Position numbers and translations under genes: made by a program
Source: Asaia krungthepensis NRIC 0535
GTDB lineage: Bacteria; Pseudomonadota; Alphaproteobacteria; Acetobacterales; Acetobacteraceae
Assembly (NCBI RefSeq): GCF_025995175.1
Contig: NZ_BAPV01000004.1
Coordinates: forward strand, 186,001 to 250,000
Direction: 5' to 3'
Length of the DNA stretch: 64,000 bases
In this document: one piece after another, positions 1-9,490 of the stretch
How positions within the stretch are numbered: position 1 is the first letter of the stretch
Layout: each line of letters opens with the position of its first letter
The notes under the pieces: generated by a model
Told to the model about the DNA's origin: nothing
Databases searched by the model: none
What the model saw: only the letters and a program-made list of their open reading frames with translations

Positions 1-236
1 GCCCGGTTCACAGTTTCGACAAATCTGGACATGTCGCCCGATTTACCCTGCAATCCGTGCAGGTGCATCAGTTTTTTTGAATATGCCTCTCTTGGCGAAA
101 ACCGGAGACGGTCCCCGCACAGGGTATTCCCTGTTGCAAGGAAGATGCTGGAGCACGCGAAGAAAATATCCATCTCCAGCATTGTAACAACGAGCAATGG
201 ATGGCACTAAAATTCAATACGGTTCAATAACAAGAA
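1..236. other. Leader/intergenic region, no gene seen
   Basis: No convincing coding frame is visible. A 6-bp stem at 47-63 is followed eight bases later by seven T residues, and could be the weak terminator of a gene lying left of the window. A 9-bp inverted repeat (145-153 with 174-182, 20-base loop) lies about 55 bases before the ABC gene and could be a regulatory hairpin. No promoter could be assigned with confidence. Confidence 0.4.
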
Positions 237-1079
237 ATGGTCGCTGCCATGACCCTGCCGGTCGACATCAATCAGCTGTCCAAAGGCTATGACCGCAAGC
301 CGGTGCTGGAGAATATCTCGCTTGCCCTGCCTCAGGGCAGCATCACAGCTCTGCTCGGTCCCAATGGCGCGGGCAAGACAACGCTGCTCGGCTGCCTGCT
401 GGGCCTCCTCGTCCCGGATAAAGGGCGTGTATCGCTCTGGGGCGAGAGTGCAGGAGATCTGTCTGCATTGTCACGCAGTCGCATCGGCTTCGTACCGCAG
501 ACCCTCACCGGCCTGACCTGGTTCCGTGTCGGTGAATTGCTCGATTACTTCGCCGCCTATCGGGACAATCCCGAGGCCGCAGAAGACAAACGCTGGGCCG
601 ATTGGGCAGGGCTTGATCGCAAATCCCGTATCTCTGCCTTGTCGGGCGGTGAGAGACAACGCCTCGCGATTGTTCTGGCCCTGCGTTTTTCGCCGGATCT
701 GCTCATTCTGGATGAGCCGGTCGCCAGCCTCGACCCCCAGGCACGACATGATTTCATTGCGCTCTTGCACGAGACAGCCCGACAGCGCGGCGCAACGATC
801 CTGCTTTCCTCTCACATCCTGTCCGATCTGGAACGGCTCTGCTCGCGCTTCGTCATTCTGAGCAGAGGGCGCATCGTGACGGCGTTCGAGGATGAAGACC
901 TTCAGCGCAGCATACGGCATCTCGCCCACGCGCCGGACGCGGCACTGGGTCTGAGCATCATGGCGCAGGCGGCCGATGGCAGCGTCTGGGTGAAAGGCTG
1001 GACGCCTGCCCATGAAGGGCTCAGCCTCGAACGCCTCCCCGGTGATCTCGAATCCCTGTTTCTGGCGCTCACGCGATGA
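237..1079 (+). CDS. ABC transporter ATP-binding protein
   Basis: This is the cytoplasmic ATPase subunit of an ABC transporter, 280 aa. Walker A is GPNGAGKT at residues 41-48, a Q-loop glutamine sits near 88, the signature LSGGE is at 135-139, Walker B LLILDE at 155-160 and the switch histidine near 193. It resembles the single-domain ATPases that pair with ABC-2 type permeases. Its stop overlaps the ATG of the next gene by four bases (ATGA), so the two are translationally coupled and the downstream membrane protein is its likely partner. An in-frame ATG at 249 is an alternative start, and neither start has a strong Shine-Dalgarno sequence. The substrate cannot be told from sequence. Confidence 0.9.
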   Translation: MVAAMTLPVDINQLSKGYDRKPVLENISLALPQGSITALLGPNGAGKTTLLGCLLGLLVPDKGRVSLWGESAGDLSALSRSRIGFVPQTLTGLTWFRVGELLDYFAAYRDNPEAAEDKRWADWAGLDRKSRISALSGGERQRLAIVLALRFSPDLLILDEPVASLDPQARHDFIALLHETARQRGATILLSSHILSDLERLCSRFVILSRGRIVTAFEDEDLQRSIRHLAHAPDAALGLSIMAQAADGSVWVKGWTPAHEGLSLERLPGDLESLFLALTR

Positions 1080-2464
1080 GAGACTGCCTGACTGCACTGC
1101 GCCTCTACGCTTCGCCTGTCTTCCTGCGTGAGAATTTCTTCTGGATCGTGGGAGCGATTTACGCGGTTCTCTGCTTCAGCATGGCCATCGCCGCCCATGC
1201 TCATCTGACACAACCCGAAGATGCCCGGATAACGTTCACCCTCGCTATTTCGTCATGGTGGCTCACGCTCCTCAGCAGCTTCACAGCCATTAATGCGCAT
1301 TACTGGCGTCAGACACGCTCGCCCATGACTTTTCTCATGCCCCGTCTGCGCAGGGCGGAGTATCGGGCGGTCCTCGTCGTACTCCTTGTCGCGTTTTTCA
1401 TCCTCTCCATCCCGCCTCTGCTGCTTGAAGCCCGGCTTCTGAACACGATAGCTTTGGAGGCCCTGGCTCTCGCTCTTTATTCCGGTGCCGATCAGGTTGG
1501 GCCTAGCCAGTTGCGCCGCAAACCGCGCCGTGTTCGACTGGTCGCGACACGTATCCTTTTTCTCTTCGTCCTCGCCCCAAGGGTACAAAGGCTGATTTTC
1601 GACGCCCCATGGCCTGCAGCCCTGGCGCTATTGCTGGCAAGTTCAGCCGTTACGCTTCATGAGCTCCGGTTCACGGATTTCCGCCTAGACCCCGCACCGC
1701 CCCTTTCAGACACATCTTCACGGTTTTCGGATATGGCGGCCCGCTTTCGCGGGCGGAGCGGCTTCCTGATGTGGCGGCCGCCTTTCCTGCCCCGGGTCCC
1801 GGTCAAAAATCTTGCACGGTTCGAGCGTCCCGTGACCCTGATCATCGGCAGTGTCGGGCTGACACTCTGCTTCTCACTCCTGAGCGTTGCGGTGCCAGCC
1901 ATCACCCTGTTTCACATGCCCCCACCCGGGTATTTTCGCCACAGCCTCCCCCAGAGCGCGAGACAGGTCATGATGTTCGCGGGTATTGGGCTCTGCTTCT
2001 GGATGCGTGAACGCGGCGACTGGCCGTTTCTGCTGACCCTCACACCTTTTGGCAGCAAACATAACTTCGTTCGTGAAATCCTGCGTCTTCATCTGGGTTG
2101 CGCCCTGATGGCCGGGGCGGCAACAGGCCTGACAACGGCGGTCATGCTATGGATGGATGAGCGCATGTCTCTCCCGCTCGGTCTGGCGACGGGCATGGCG
2201 GATGCATTGCTTCTTGTGGGGTGCACCTGCATCCCCGCCCTGGCCTTTCTGACCCCGCGTCTCAACCGGCCATCCATCATCGCTCTTCTGAATATAATGT
2301 GCGTGCTCGTTGTCTTGCAGTTTGCGGCACTGACCATGAGTGAGAGCATGTCGCCTCTGCGCTGGCTGCTGCCTTGCTGTGCTGTTGCGGCAGCGGGTCT
2401 GGTCTACCTCATCGTGCCGCGTACCCTTGCGGGTCAGGACTGGCCGATCGAGCCCCCACGCTAG
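1076..2464 (+). CDS. ABC transporter membrane permease, unknown substrate
   Basis: A 462-aa polytopic membrane protein with about ten hydrophobic segments, for example near residues 18-40, 50-70, 95-115, 250-275, 335-360 and 430-447. A basic arginine-rich cytoplasmic stretch lies in the 140-150 region. It overlaps the preceding ATPase gene by four bases, so it is inferred to be the membrane partner of that ATPase. No named family was recognised beyond a general ABC-2-like permease character. Peptide, lipid or drug export are all possible. The coding call is secure because the frame is long, coupled and hydrophobic. Confidence 0.75.
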   Translation: MRDCLTALRLYASPVFLRENFFWIVGAIYAVLCFSMAIAAHAHLTQPEDARITFTLAISSWWLTLLSSFTAINAHYWRQTRSPMTFLMPRLRRAEYRAVLVVLLVAFFILSIPPLLLEARLLNTIALEALALALYSGADQVGPSQLRRKPRRVRLVATRILFLFVLAPRVQRLIFDAPWPAALALLLASSAVTLHELRFTDFRLDPAPPLSDTSSRFSDMAARFRGRSGFLMWRPPFLPRVPVKNLARFERPVTLIIGSVGLTLCFSLLSVAVPAITLFHMPPPGYFRHSLPQSARQVMMFAGIGLCFWMRERGDWPFLLTLTPFGSKHNFVREILRLHLGCALMAGAATGLTTAVMLWMDERMSLPLGLATGMADALLLVGCTCIPALAFLTPRLNRPSIIALLNIMCVLVVLQFAALTMSESMSPLRWLLPCCAVAAAGLVYLIVPRTLAGQDWPIEPPR

Positions 2465-2580
2465 AAAAGCCTCTGCATGTCACTGCGCGGGAAAGGTCAA
2501 GGCGGGGCCAAGCATGGACAGACGGCATCAGAGTGATACCCTGCCTCTGTTACACGATTGACCGCTATCCGGAGTGATCC

Positions 2581-5313
2581 ATGCCTGTGCTGCCCCCTCT
2601 GCGTAACGCGCTGCTCGCGTCGAGCCTGCTCATGGCGCCCGTCCTGCTTCTCAACGCGACTTCAGGCAGTGCCCGGGCCGAAACGCAGGCTGTCTCTTCC
2701 CGGTCGGGTAATCCTTCGCCTGCTGCAACGGCCATGTCGGGTGCAGTGCGTGAAACCCTGTCCAACGGGCTGCGTGTCGTGATCGTCCCTGACCGCCTGG
2801 CTCCGGTGGTACAGACGCAGGTCATCTATCTCTCCGGTTCCGCCGCAGCCCCCGCAGGGTTTCCGGGGACGGCCCACGCGCTCGAACACATGATGTTCAA
2901 CGGCTCGAAGGGACTCAGCCGCGATCAGCTCTCCACGGTAAGCGCGCGTATCGGCAATGTGAGCAATGCCTTCACGACAGAAGACACGACCCAGTATTAT
3001 TTTCAGGCCCCGGCCCATTATCTGGACGTGCTTCTCAGGATCGAAGCCGACCGTATGCGCCATGTGCTCCTAAGCGACGCCGACTGGTCCCATGAACGCG
3101 GGGCGATCGAACAGGAGGTCGCCCGCGACCTGTCCATGCCCTTCGAGCGATTCACGATCCAGCAGAATCAGGCCCTGTTTGCGGGCACGCCCTATGAGCA
3201 CGACGCCCTGGGCACGCGTGAGTCTTTCGACAAGACCGATTCCAGGCTGCTCAGGGGCTTCTATGACAGCTGGTATCAGCCCAATAATGCCATCCTTCTG
3301 ATCGTGGGCGATGTGGACCCGACCGATACGTTGCAGAAGGTCAAGGCACAGTTTGCTGCCATTCCCGCCGGCAAGCTCCCCCCGCGCCCGGTCATTACTC
3401 CAGGTCCTGTCAAACCCGCCACCATCACGCTCGATAGTGACTATGCCACGGGTATTCTCAGCATCGGCTTTCGCATGCCCGGGTCGAATAGCCCGGACAT
3501 GGCCACAGCCCAGATCCTAGCCGATGTCCTCAGCAGCCAGCGCGGCGCGCTTTTCGCGCTCGTCCCGCAGGGCAAGGCGCTTGCAACGGAATTTGCCTAT
3601 AATGCCCGCGTGCAGGCCGGCGTTGGTAATGCGCTCGCAGCCTTTCCCAAGGGACAGGATCCGAGTGCCCTCCTCGCAGAGATCCGCGGCATCCTGAACA
3701 CGATACGCAGCAAGGGCGTCCCGGCTGAACTGGTCGACGCCGCCAAGCGCAAGGAACTGGCCTCACTCGAATATAACGCCAACAGCGTGAGCGAGCTGAC
3801 CCAGAGCTGGGCCTCCGCCCTGGCCTATAACGGTCTGGAGTCACCGGAGGATCTGATCAAGGCCTATCGGGCGGTCACCCCTGAGATGGTCAATGCCCTG
3901 GCGGCCAAAGTGCTGGACCCCGCCCATGCCATTACCGGCATCCTGACCCCGTCGGGGCGCAAGGCACCGGATATCAGCACAGGCAAGGGACCTGAGTCGC
4001 TGCTGCCTCCCCCCTCCGGCACTGTCAAGCTGCCGGACTGGGCCGCGAGCGCCCTTGCCGATCTTCCCGCGCCGCAGAAACTCACCCAGCCTACGGTCTA
4101 TACCCTGAGCAACGGCATCACATTGCTGGTCCAGCCAGAGCATGTCAGCCACACGGTCGTTCTCTATGGCAGCATCCGTCACAATAACGACCTGCAGCAG
4201 CCCAAGGGGAAAGAAGGCGTGGCCGGTCTGACCAGTGATCTTTTCCTCTATGGAAGCAAGACCCATGACCGGCTCGCCATGGCCACAGCGCTTGACGCTC
4301 TGGCCTCCGATGCCAATGCGGGGCTCTCTTTCTCGCTCAATGCCCTGACGCCGCAATTCGACAAGACGCTGTCTCTTCTCGCCGAGATGGAATTGCATCC
4401 TGCCTTTCCGATCGAGGCTTTTTCCATCCTCAAGCAACAGGCCATTGCCACTCAGGCAGGCGTGCTGCAATCGCCGGGTTACCGTTTCCAGCGTGCCCTG
4501 ACCAAAGCTCTCGCCCCTGCAAACGATCCAACATTGCGCGAGACAACGCCTCAATCGCTTTCCTCACTGACTCTGCGGGACGTCCAGGATTTCTATAACG
4601 CCGCCTATCGACCGGACCTGACCACCATTGTCGTGATCGGCGATATCACACCGGAAAAGGCGAAATCCTCCGTCGAGGCAGCCTTCTCGGGATGGACCGC
4701 TCATGGCGCCAAGCCCGTGGTCGATCTTCCGCCCCGCCCCCAGAACAAACCGTCCCAGGCGGTTGTGGACGATCCGGGCCGTGTGCAGGATTCCGTCTAT
4801 CTCGCCCAGACCATCGCGAGCGGCATCCATAATCCGGATCGCTATGCTCTTGAGGTGGGCAATGAAATCCTTGGGTCAGGCTTCTCATCGCGCCTCATGC
4901 AGGATCTGCGCGTCCGAACCGGCATGGTCTATACGGCCGGGAGCGATCTTGGCTGGTCTGCCAATCGTGGGGCTTTTCTCATCACCTATGGCTCAGATCC
5001 CGACAAGACGACCAAGGCGCGCGATGCTGCGGTTCACAACGTGACGGCCATGCAGAGCGCGCCGGTCTCGGACGATGAACTCCTGAACGCGAAAGCCTCC
5101 ATCCTTCGCGCCATTCCCATGGATCGCGCCAGTTTCGGCGGCATTGCCGGGCAATATCTCTCCCTCGCCGATCTCGGCCTGCCGCTCTCGGAACCCGATG
5201 ACCGCGCCTCAGCCGTGTATCGCATGAGCGCCAGGCAGGTGCAGGATGCCTTCCATCACTGGATCCGCCCTCAGGACATGGTCCAAATCATTCGCGGCCC
5301 GGCGCCGCGATAA
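2581..5313 (+). CDS. Secreted M16 family zinc metallopeptidase, two-domain
   Basis: A 910-aa insulinase/pitrilysin-family (M16) protease. An N-terminal signal peptide runs to about residue 33 (hydrophobic core, then ARA-E), which suggests a periplasmic location. The inverted zinc motif HxxEH is HALEH at 99-103, and the third zinc ligand is Glu177 or Glu179 in the IEQEV stretch. The C-terminal half (from about 505) repeats the M16 fold without the metal motif, as in single-chain members built of an active and an inactive half. It stands alone after a 116-base gap, so the nearby ABC transporter may or may not be related. PqqL-like periplasmic proteases are the closest comparison. The physiological substrate is unknown. 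Confidence 0.92.
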   Translation: MPVLPPLRNALLASSLLMAPVLLLNATSGSARAETQAVSSRSGNPSPAATAMSGAVRETLSNGLRVVIVPDRLAPVVQTQVIYLSGSAAAPAGFPGTAHALEHMMFNGSKGLSRDQLSTVSARIGNVSNAFTTEDTTQYYFQAPAHYLDVLLRIEADRMRHVLLSDADWSHERGAIEQEVARDLSMPFERFTIQQNQALFAGTPYEHDALGTRESFDKTDSRLLRGFYDSWYQPNNAILLIVGDVDPTDTLQKVKAQFAAIPAGKLPPRPVITPGPVKPATITLDSDYATGILSIGFRMPGSNSPDMATAQILADVLSSQRGALFALVPQGKALATEFAYNARVQAGVGNALAAFPKGQDPSALLAEIRGILNTIRSKGVPAELVDAAKRKELASLEYNANSVSELTQSWASALAYNGLESPEDLIKAYRAVTPEMVNALAAKVLDPAHAITGILTPSGRKAPDISTGKGPESLLPPPSGTVKLPDWAASALADLPAPQKLTQPTVYTLSNGITLLVQPEHVSHTVVLYGSIRHNNDLQQPKGKEGVAGLTSDLFLYGSKTHDRLAMATALDALASDANAGLSFSLNALTPQFDKTLSLLAEMELHPAFPIEAFSILKQQAIATQAGVLQSPGYRFQRALTKALAPANDPTLRETTPQSLSSLTLRDVQDFYNAAYRPDLTTIVVIGDITPEKAKSSVEAAFSGWTAHGAKPVVDLPPRPQNKPSQAVVDDPGRVQDSVYLAQTIASGIHNPDRYALEVGNEILGSGFSSRLMQDLRVRTGMVYTAGSDLGWSANRGAFLITYGSDPDKTTKARDAAVHNVTAMQSAPVSDDELLNAKASILRAIPMDRASFGGIAGQYLSLADLGLPLSEPDDRASAVYRMSARQVQDAFHHWIRPQDMVQIIRGPAPR

Positions 5314-5558
5314 TATGTCACCCCTCACGCATATGGAGCGCCGCTCCATATGCGCCCGGAATATTCGACAAGCCGCACGATCACGACGAGAAGGGAGAAA
5401 GCGTATTCCTGTCGATGGCAAGGCGAAAGGAATGACAGTCGTCCCGTCTAACGCGGCCCCATAGCAGGTAGCCACCGGAAAACCCGGCCACGCAGACACT
5501 CGGCGAAACGGATGAGGAGAGCGGGGGCAGGCGACCCCGCACCGTCCGGATGAGCCGA
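5314..5558. other. Intergenic region between convergent genes
   Basis: No gene is visible. It holds the 27-base palindrome listed separately and a GC-rich hairpin (5521-5526 with 5535-5540). That hairpin could end transcription of the minus-strand upp unit, although it lacks a U tract. Confidence 0.5.
5328..5354. repeat. Perfect 13-bp inverted repeat with one-base centre
   Basis: The arms cgcatatggagcg and cgctccatatgcg are exact reverse complements around a single C. The repeat starts 15 bases after the M16 protease stop. It has no T tract on either strand, so it is not a standard intrinsic terminator. A protein-binding palindrome or a 3' end stabilising hairpin would both fit. Confidence 0.85.
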
Positions 5559-5786
5559 TCAGAACCCTTCGGGCGCCGAGCCCGAGGCCTCTGCGATCGC
5601 CTCGCCTTCTTCCTGCAGATAGGTGCGCAGGTCACCGCCGGACGCAGTGTTCAGATCACGCTCGGTGATCCCTTCCAGCCCCGCTGCTGCAACACAGGCC
5701 TGTACCGCCTGATCCGGCGTGCCCCATTGCGTATGATTGGCTTCGACCCAGCTATCGAGCCATTCGTCGACATCTTCGCTGGTCAT
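5559..5786 (-). CDS. Small acidic hypothetical protein downstream of upp
   Basis: A 75-aa soluble, acidic protein that I could not assign to a family. It is Glu/Asp-rich with a Trp-containing N-terminal helix (residues 5-16) and a Gly/Glu-rich end. Its ATG lies two bases after the upp stop, which fits co-transcription and translational coupling. The lack of membrane segments suggests a cytoplasmic protein. The tight spacing is the main reason to call it a gene rather than a chance frame. Confidence 0.65.
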   Translation of the reverse strand: MTSEDVDEWLDSWVEANHTQWGTPDQAVQACVAAAGLEGITERDLNTASGGDLRTYLQEEGEAIAEASGSAPEGF

Positions 5787-5788
5787 GT

Positions 5789-6430
5789 TCAGCGTGTTCC
5801 GAACAAACGGTCACCGGCATCGCCAAGCCCCGGACGGATATAGCCCTTTTCATCCAGGCCACGATCGATCGAGCAGGTCACGATGCGCACATCCGGGTGA
5901 CGGGCCGTCAGGCATTCCACGCCCTCAGGCGCTGCCAGAAGGCACACGAAGATGATCTTGCGCACACCGCTGGCCTTGATACGGTCGATAGCTGCAGCGG
6001 CACTGTGGCCGGTGGCCAGCATGGGGTCGACCACGATGCATTCGCGATCCGCCACGTCATCGGGCAGCTTCATGTAGTATTCGACCGCTTCAAGGGTATC
6101 GTGATCGCGATATAGCCCCACATGCCCCACGCGTGCCGCGGGAATCAGGTCAAGCATGCCATCGAGAATACCATTTCCGGCGCGCAGGATCGAGACGAAG
6201 CAAAGCTTCTTCCCCGAGAGCTGACGCCCTTCCATGGTTTCGAGAGGTGTCTGGATCTGGACAGGTTCGGTGCTGAGATCGCGCGTTGCCTCATAGCACA
6301 TGAGCAGGCTCAGCTCGCGTGTGAGGCGACGGAATCCCGCGGTCGAAGTGGATTCCTGACGCAGACGGGTCAGCTTGTGCTGGACGAGCGGGTGGTCGAG
6401 CACGACCACAGAGGGAGGAAGGGCAGTCAT
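5789..6430 (-). CDS. upp: Uracil phosphoribosyltransferase
   Basis: Converts uracil and PRPP to UMP in pyrimidine salvage; cytoplasmic. The 213-aa product has the usual family length. It carries the PRPP-binding loop [12 protein letters not shown] (about 133-144), the SILRAG motif (80-85) and the uracil-binding C-terminal [12 protein letters not shown] segment. The start is the ATG giving MTALPP, since the frame extends upstream but only this start fits the family. It lies 32 bases after msrB and two bases before a small unknown gene, so the three are probably one transcript. Confidence 0.95.
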   Translation of the reverse strand: MTALPPSVVVLDHPLVQHKLTRLRQESTSTAGFRRLTRELSLLMCYEATRDLSTEPVQIQTPLETMEGRQLSGKKLCFVSILRAGNGILDGMLDLIPAARVGHVGLYRDHDTLEAVEYYMKLPDDVADRECIVVDPMLATGHSAAAAIDRIKASGVRKIIFVCLLAAPEGVECLTARHPDVRIVTCSIDRGLDEKGYIRPGLGDAGDRLFGTR

Positions 6431-6462
6431 GGCGCCATCCTTAGCGTCAAATCGTTGCGATG

Positions 6463-6849
6463 TCAGCTTGGTTCGAAGCGCAACGCCACACCATTCATGC
6501 AGAAACGCAACCCGGTAGGTTTCGGCCCGTCCGGGAACACGTGACCCAGATGTCCCTTGCATTGCGCGCAATGCACCTCGATGCGTGTCATGCCATGGGT
6601 CTTGTCCACGGTGGTTTCGGTCATGCCCTCACGCGGGCGAAAGAAGGATGGCCACCCGCTCCCGCTCTCATATTTCGTATCGGAATCGAAAAGCGGGGCG
6701 CCACATCCGGCGCAGTAATAGACGCCCATACGCTTCTCGTCGTTCAGAGGGCTCGAGCCCGGTCGCTCCGTACCGTGTTCGCGCAGAACGCGATGCTGCT
6801 CGGGGGTCAAGGGCAGGCCGCAGCTTGGCATCTGGATATCATCACTCAT
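6463..6849 (-). CDS. msrB: Peptide methionine-(R)-S-oxide reductase
   Basis: Repairs oxidised methionine (R-sulfoxide) in proteins using thioredoxin; likely cytoplasmic because no signal peptide is present. The 128-aa MsrB fold shows two zinc CxxC pairs (Cys46/49 and Cys94/97) and the catalytic Cys117 in RFCMN. The start is the ATG giving MSDDIQ, preceded by an AGAAGGAT ribosome binding site; the longer frame lacks one. A 7-bp hairpin (6884-6890 with 6894-6900) lies just upstream and could be an operator or the end of the decayed upstream gene. Probably co-transcribed with upp. Confidence 0.95.
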   Translation of the reverse strand: MSDDIQMPSCGLPLTPEQHRVLREHGTERPGSSPLNDEKRMGVYYCAGCGAPLFDSDTKYESGSGWPSFFRPREGMTETTVDKTHGMTRIEVHCAQCKGHLGHVFPDGPKPTGLRFCMNGVALRFEPS

Positions 6850-6921
6850 GATTGCGATCCTTCTTTCCGACAGACGTGACATTCCCGCATCGTATGCGGG
6901 GCTGGCTCATGATATGGAGGA

Positions 6922-7607
6922 TCAACGTCCCAATTTCATCGGGTTTGCCGAAATCCCCTCCGATATCCTCTGATTCTGCCCCACCTGGTGGATGAGCCGC
7001 GCCATGAAGACGGACATAATCCGGCGTACCTGATGATGCGCTGACCGAGCCGCATAGTTGGCACCCGGCCCCACAGCGTCGACCAGAAGTACAGGTACCA
7101 GCTTACCTGGCGCCAGCAGAGAGGCGCAGGTCCCGAGGCTGGCCGTTACGACAGCGCTCCAGGAGCAGGTGAAATCGAGCCTCACGGGCGCAGGAGTTGC
7201 GGCAATACATGCACTGAACCTGATTGGAACAGATGGGGTCTCGCCACATAGCGCATGAAGCGTCCACCCTGTCTCTTCTGGCGACGCGAGACAGGGCCTA
7301 TCGGCAAGTTCACGAGGCGATGACGGTGATCCCGCTCGCCCCAGAAGCGACGGCGCAGCAAACAGACCGCTCTCACAGCTTTCGATGCGCCTGACACGAT
7401 CACTGTCCGCCTGCATCCCCTCGCACCGGGAGATGAGAATCATAGGGGCGTCGCACTGTCTGAAATCGGGCGGGTCCATTCTGACCCGGAGCGAAACATC
7501 CAGCACGGGCATCGCGGCTAGCATCGTCCGAGTAACAGGATTGACCCGGGAAGTGAGGACCGCGGGTCACGATCCGGGTTTTCGATCTGGAGCGCGAGAC
7601 GTGTCAC
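6922..7607 (-). pseudogene. Decayed LysR-type transcriptional regulator
   Basis: An open frame (6922-7524, 200 aa) reads like the effector-binding half of a LysR regulator. A stretch resembling 'AAPSLLGRAGSPSSPRELAD' is followed by a W-L motif, and near the end by LAPGKLVPVL and NYAARS. The N-terminal helix-turn-helix is not in this frame. Upstream, 7578-7607 reads VTRLALQIEN in another frame, like the recognition helix, and the sequence between has stops and shifts. I infer a gene broken by small indels, although a functional truncated protein cannot be excluded. No divergent target gene is evident. Confidence 0.5.
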
Positions 7608-7944
7608 ATTTCCTACCAAGAATAACTCATGAGCGAGATCTAACTCGTCGAGTAGCCTCGCTTGTTCCTGTCGGGGACGCGGATCTCCCCTATTCTTTTA
7701 AGAGGGGCCGAGCCTTGCGGCCTGTTACCAGCGCTTTTGGCGCCTTTGCGATCACGATGCGATGCCCCGCTGGCGACTTCGGTTCCCCCCTCCGCTTTTG
7801 CCCGGTCAGGCGCGAGAGGCACAGGCACCGCCGCGCCATGACAGGAAATTCAGCAAGAACAAAAAACGACGAGACGCTTCCCGTGGCAGTTCGCATCTGC
7901 ACTGAAATGCGGCATGGTGCGCGCAAATTTGCAGGAGGCTTTTC
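7608..7944. other. Intergenic region upstream of gpmI
   Basis: No supported gene is seen. The stretch ends with a strong ribosome binding site (AGGAGG near 7933) for gpmI. No clear promoter hexamers were recognised. Confidence 0.4.
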
Positions 7945-9483
7945 ATGTCCGCATCCCTTCCCGGCACGCCCCGCCCGGTCATGCTCGTCATTCTCGACGG
8001 GTTCGGTGACAGCGCCATTCGCGAGGACAACGCGGTTGCCCTCGCCAACACGCCGAACTTCGACCGTCTCTGGGCCAGTTCTCCCCACGCCTATCTGAAA
8101 GCCTGTGGTGAGGATGTCGGCCTTCCTGAGGGGCAGATGGGCAATTCCGAAGTGGGCCATCTCAATATCGGGGCAGGCCGTGTGGTCATGCAGAACCTGC
8201 CGCGCATCAGCCGTGCGGCGCGTGATGGCTCCCTTGCCAGCAACCCTGCTCTTTGTGGCTTCATCGACGCGCTCAAGGCGAGCAAGGGGACGTGTCACCT
8301 CGTCGGGCTGATCTCCCCGGGTGGCGTACACGCGCATATGGATCATGTGGTCGCCCTGGCCAAAATCGTGGCAGGGGCCGGCATCAAGGTTGCGGTCCAT
8401 GTCTTCTCGGACGGGCGCGATACCCCGCCGGATTCCGGCACGGGCTATCTCCGCAGTCTCGCCGCCGAGCTGCCCGAGGGCGCTTTCATCGCCACGGTGA
8501 GCGGGCGCTATTACGCCATGGACCGCGATAACCGGTGGGAGCGTGTGAGCCTCGCTTATGACGCCATCGTCTCGGCGAAGGGCGAACATGCCGACGATGC
8601 GCTGGGCGTTCTGCCTTCTCATCAGGCCAAGGGCGTGACCGACGAATTCGTGGTGCCCACCGTGATCGGCGATTATGCCGGGATGCAGGATGGCGATGGC
8701 GTTCTCTCGGCCAATTTCCGCGCTGACCGTATCCGTGAATTGCTCGATGCGATGGTCTTCCCCGATTTCGACGGGTTTGAACGGTCCAAAGTCGTGAAGC
8801 TGGCTTCTGTCTGCGGCATGACGGCCTATAGCTCGGCCCTCGCGCCCTTCATGAGCGTGATGTTCCCCAAGGAATCCATGGAGCACCTGCTGGGAGATGT
8901 CGTTTCCCAGGCAGGTCGTGGCCAGCTGCGCATGGCCGAGACAGAGAAATACCCGCACGTCACCTACTTCCTCAATGGCGGGCGCGAGGCCGTGTTACCG
9001 GGGGAGGAGCGTATCCTCGTCGCCTCGCCCAAGGTCGCGACCTACGATCTGCAGCCGGAAATGTCGGCCCCTGAACTGACTGACCGTGCGGTCGAGTCCA
9101 TCGAAAGCGGCAAGTTCGACCTTATCGTGCTGAACTTCGCCAATCCCGACATGGTGGGCCATACGGGCGTACTCTCAGCCGCCATCAAGGCGTGTGAGGC
9201 CGTGGATACCGGTCTGGGACGCATCGTGGCGGCCATCGACAAGATGGGCGGCGCTCTGATCGTGACAGCGGATCACGGCAATTGCGAAACCATGCGCGAT
9301 CCGGTGACGGGCGGTGCCCATACAGCCCACACACTCAATCGCGTGCCGGTCATCCTGCATGGCGCTGCGGGTGTCACGACTATTCATGACGGCAGGCTGG
9401 CGGATCTGGCTCCAACCCTGCTCACCCTGATGAAGCTCGATAAGCCGGCGGAAATGTCCGGCAAATGCCTCATCAACGGCTGA
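7945..9483 (+). CDS. gpmI: 2,3-bisphosphoglycerate-independent phosphoglycerate mutase
   Basis: Interconverts 3- and 2-phosphoglycerate in lower glycolysis and gluconeogenesis; a cytoplasmic two-domain Mn-dependent enzyme. The 512-aa length fits the family. Visible landmarks are the metal-binding ILDGFG near residue 18, the phospho-acceptor serine Ser68 in MGNSEVGHLNIGAG, the FSDGRDTPP motif (about 153-161), and the C-terminal metal motifs NFANPDMVGHTG and TADHGN. An AGGAGG ribosome binding site lies eight bases before the ATG. The envC-like gene starts seven bases after its stop, so they share a transcript. Confidence 0.97.
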   Translation: MSASLPGTPRPVMLVILDGFGDSAIREDNAVALANTPNFDRLWASSPHAYLKACGEDVGLPEGQMGNSEVGHLNIGAGRVVMQNLPRISRAARDGSLASNPALCGFIDALKASKGTCHLVGLISPGGVHAHMDHVVALAKIVAGAGIKVAVHVFSDGRDTPPDSGTGYLRSLAAELPEGAFIATVSGRYYAMDRDNRWERVSLAYDAIVSAKGEHADDALGVLPSHQAKGVTDEFVVPTVIGDYAGMQDGDGVLSANFRADRIRELLDAMVFPDFDGFERSKVVKLASVCGMTAYSSALAPFMSVMFPKESMEHLLGDVVSQAGRGQLRMAETEKYPHVTYFLNGGREAVLPGEERILVASPKVATYDLQPEMSAPELTDRAVESIESGKFDLIVLNFANPDMVGHTGVLSAAIKACEAVDTGLGRIVAAIDKMGGALIVTADHGNCETMRDPVTGGAHTAHTLNRVPVILHGAAGVTTIHDGRLADLAPTLLTLMKLDKPAEMSGKCLING

Positions 9484-9490
9484 GTCGTTC

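Noticed and set aside
1-236. Possible cobalamin or other riboswitch before the ABC gene
   Set aside because: A few GC words look similar to a cobalamin box, but the conserved core order and pairing are absent.
7608-7944. tRNA or small RNA gene in the gap before gpmI
   Set aside because: No cloverleaf, no CCA-type acceptor end and no promoter-terminator pair was seen.
7690-8958. A 422-codon minus-strand frame over gpmI
   Set aside because: It covers conserved gpmI motifs on the other strand and has no family features of its own.
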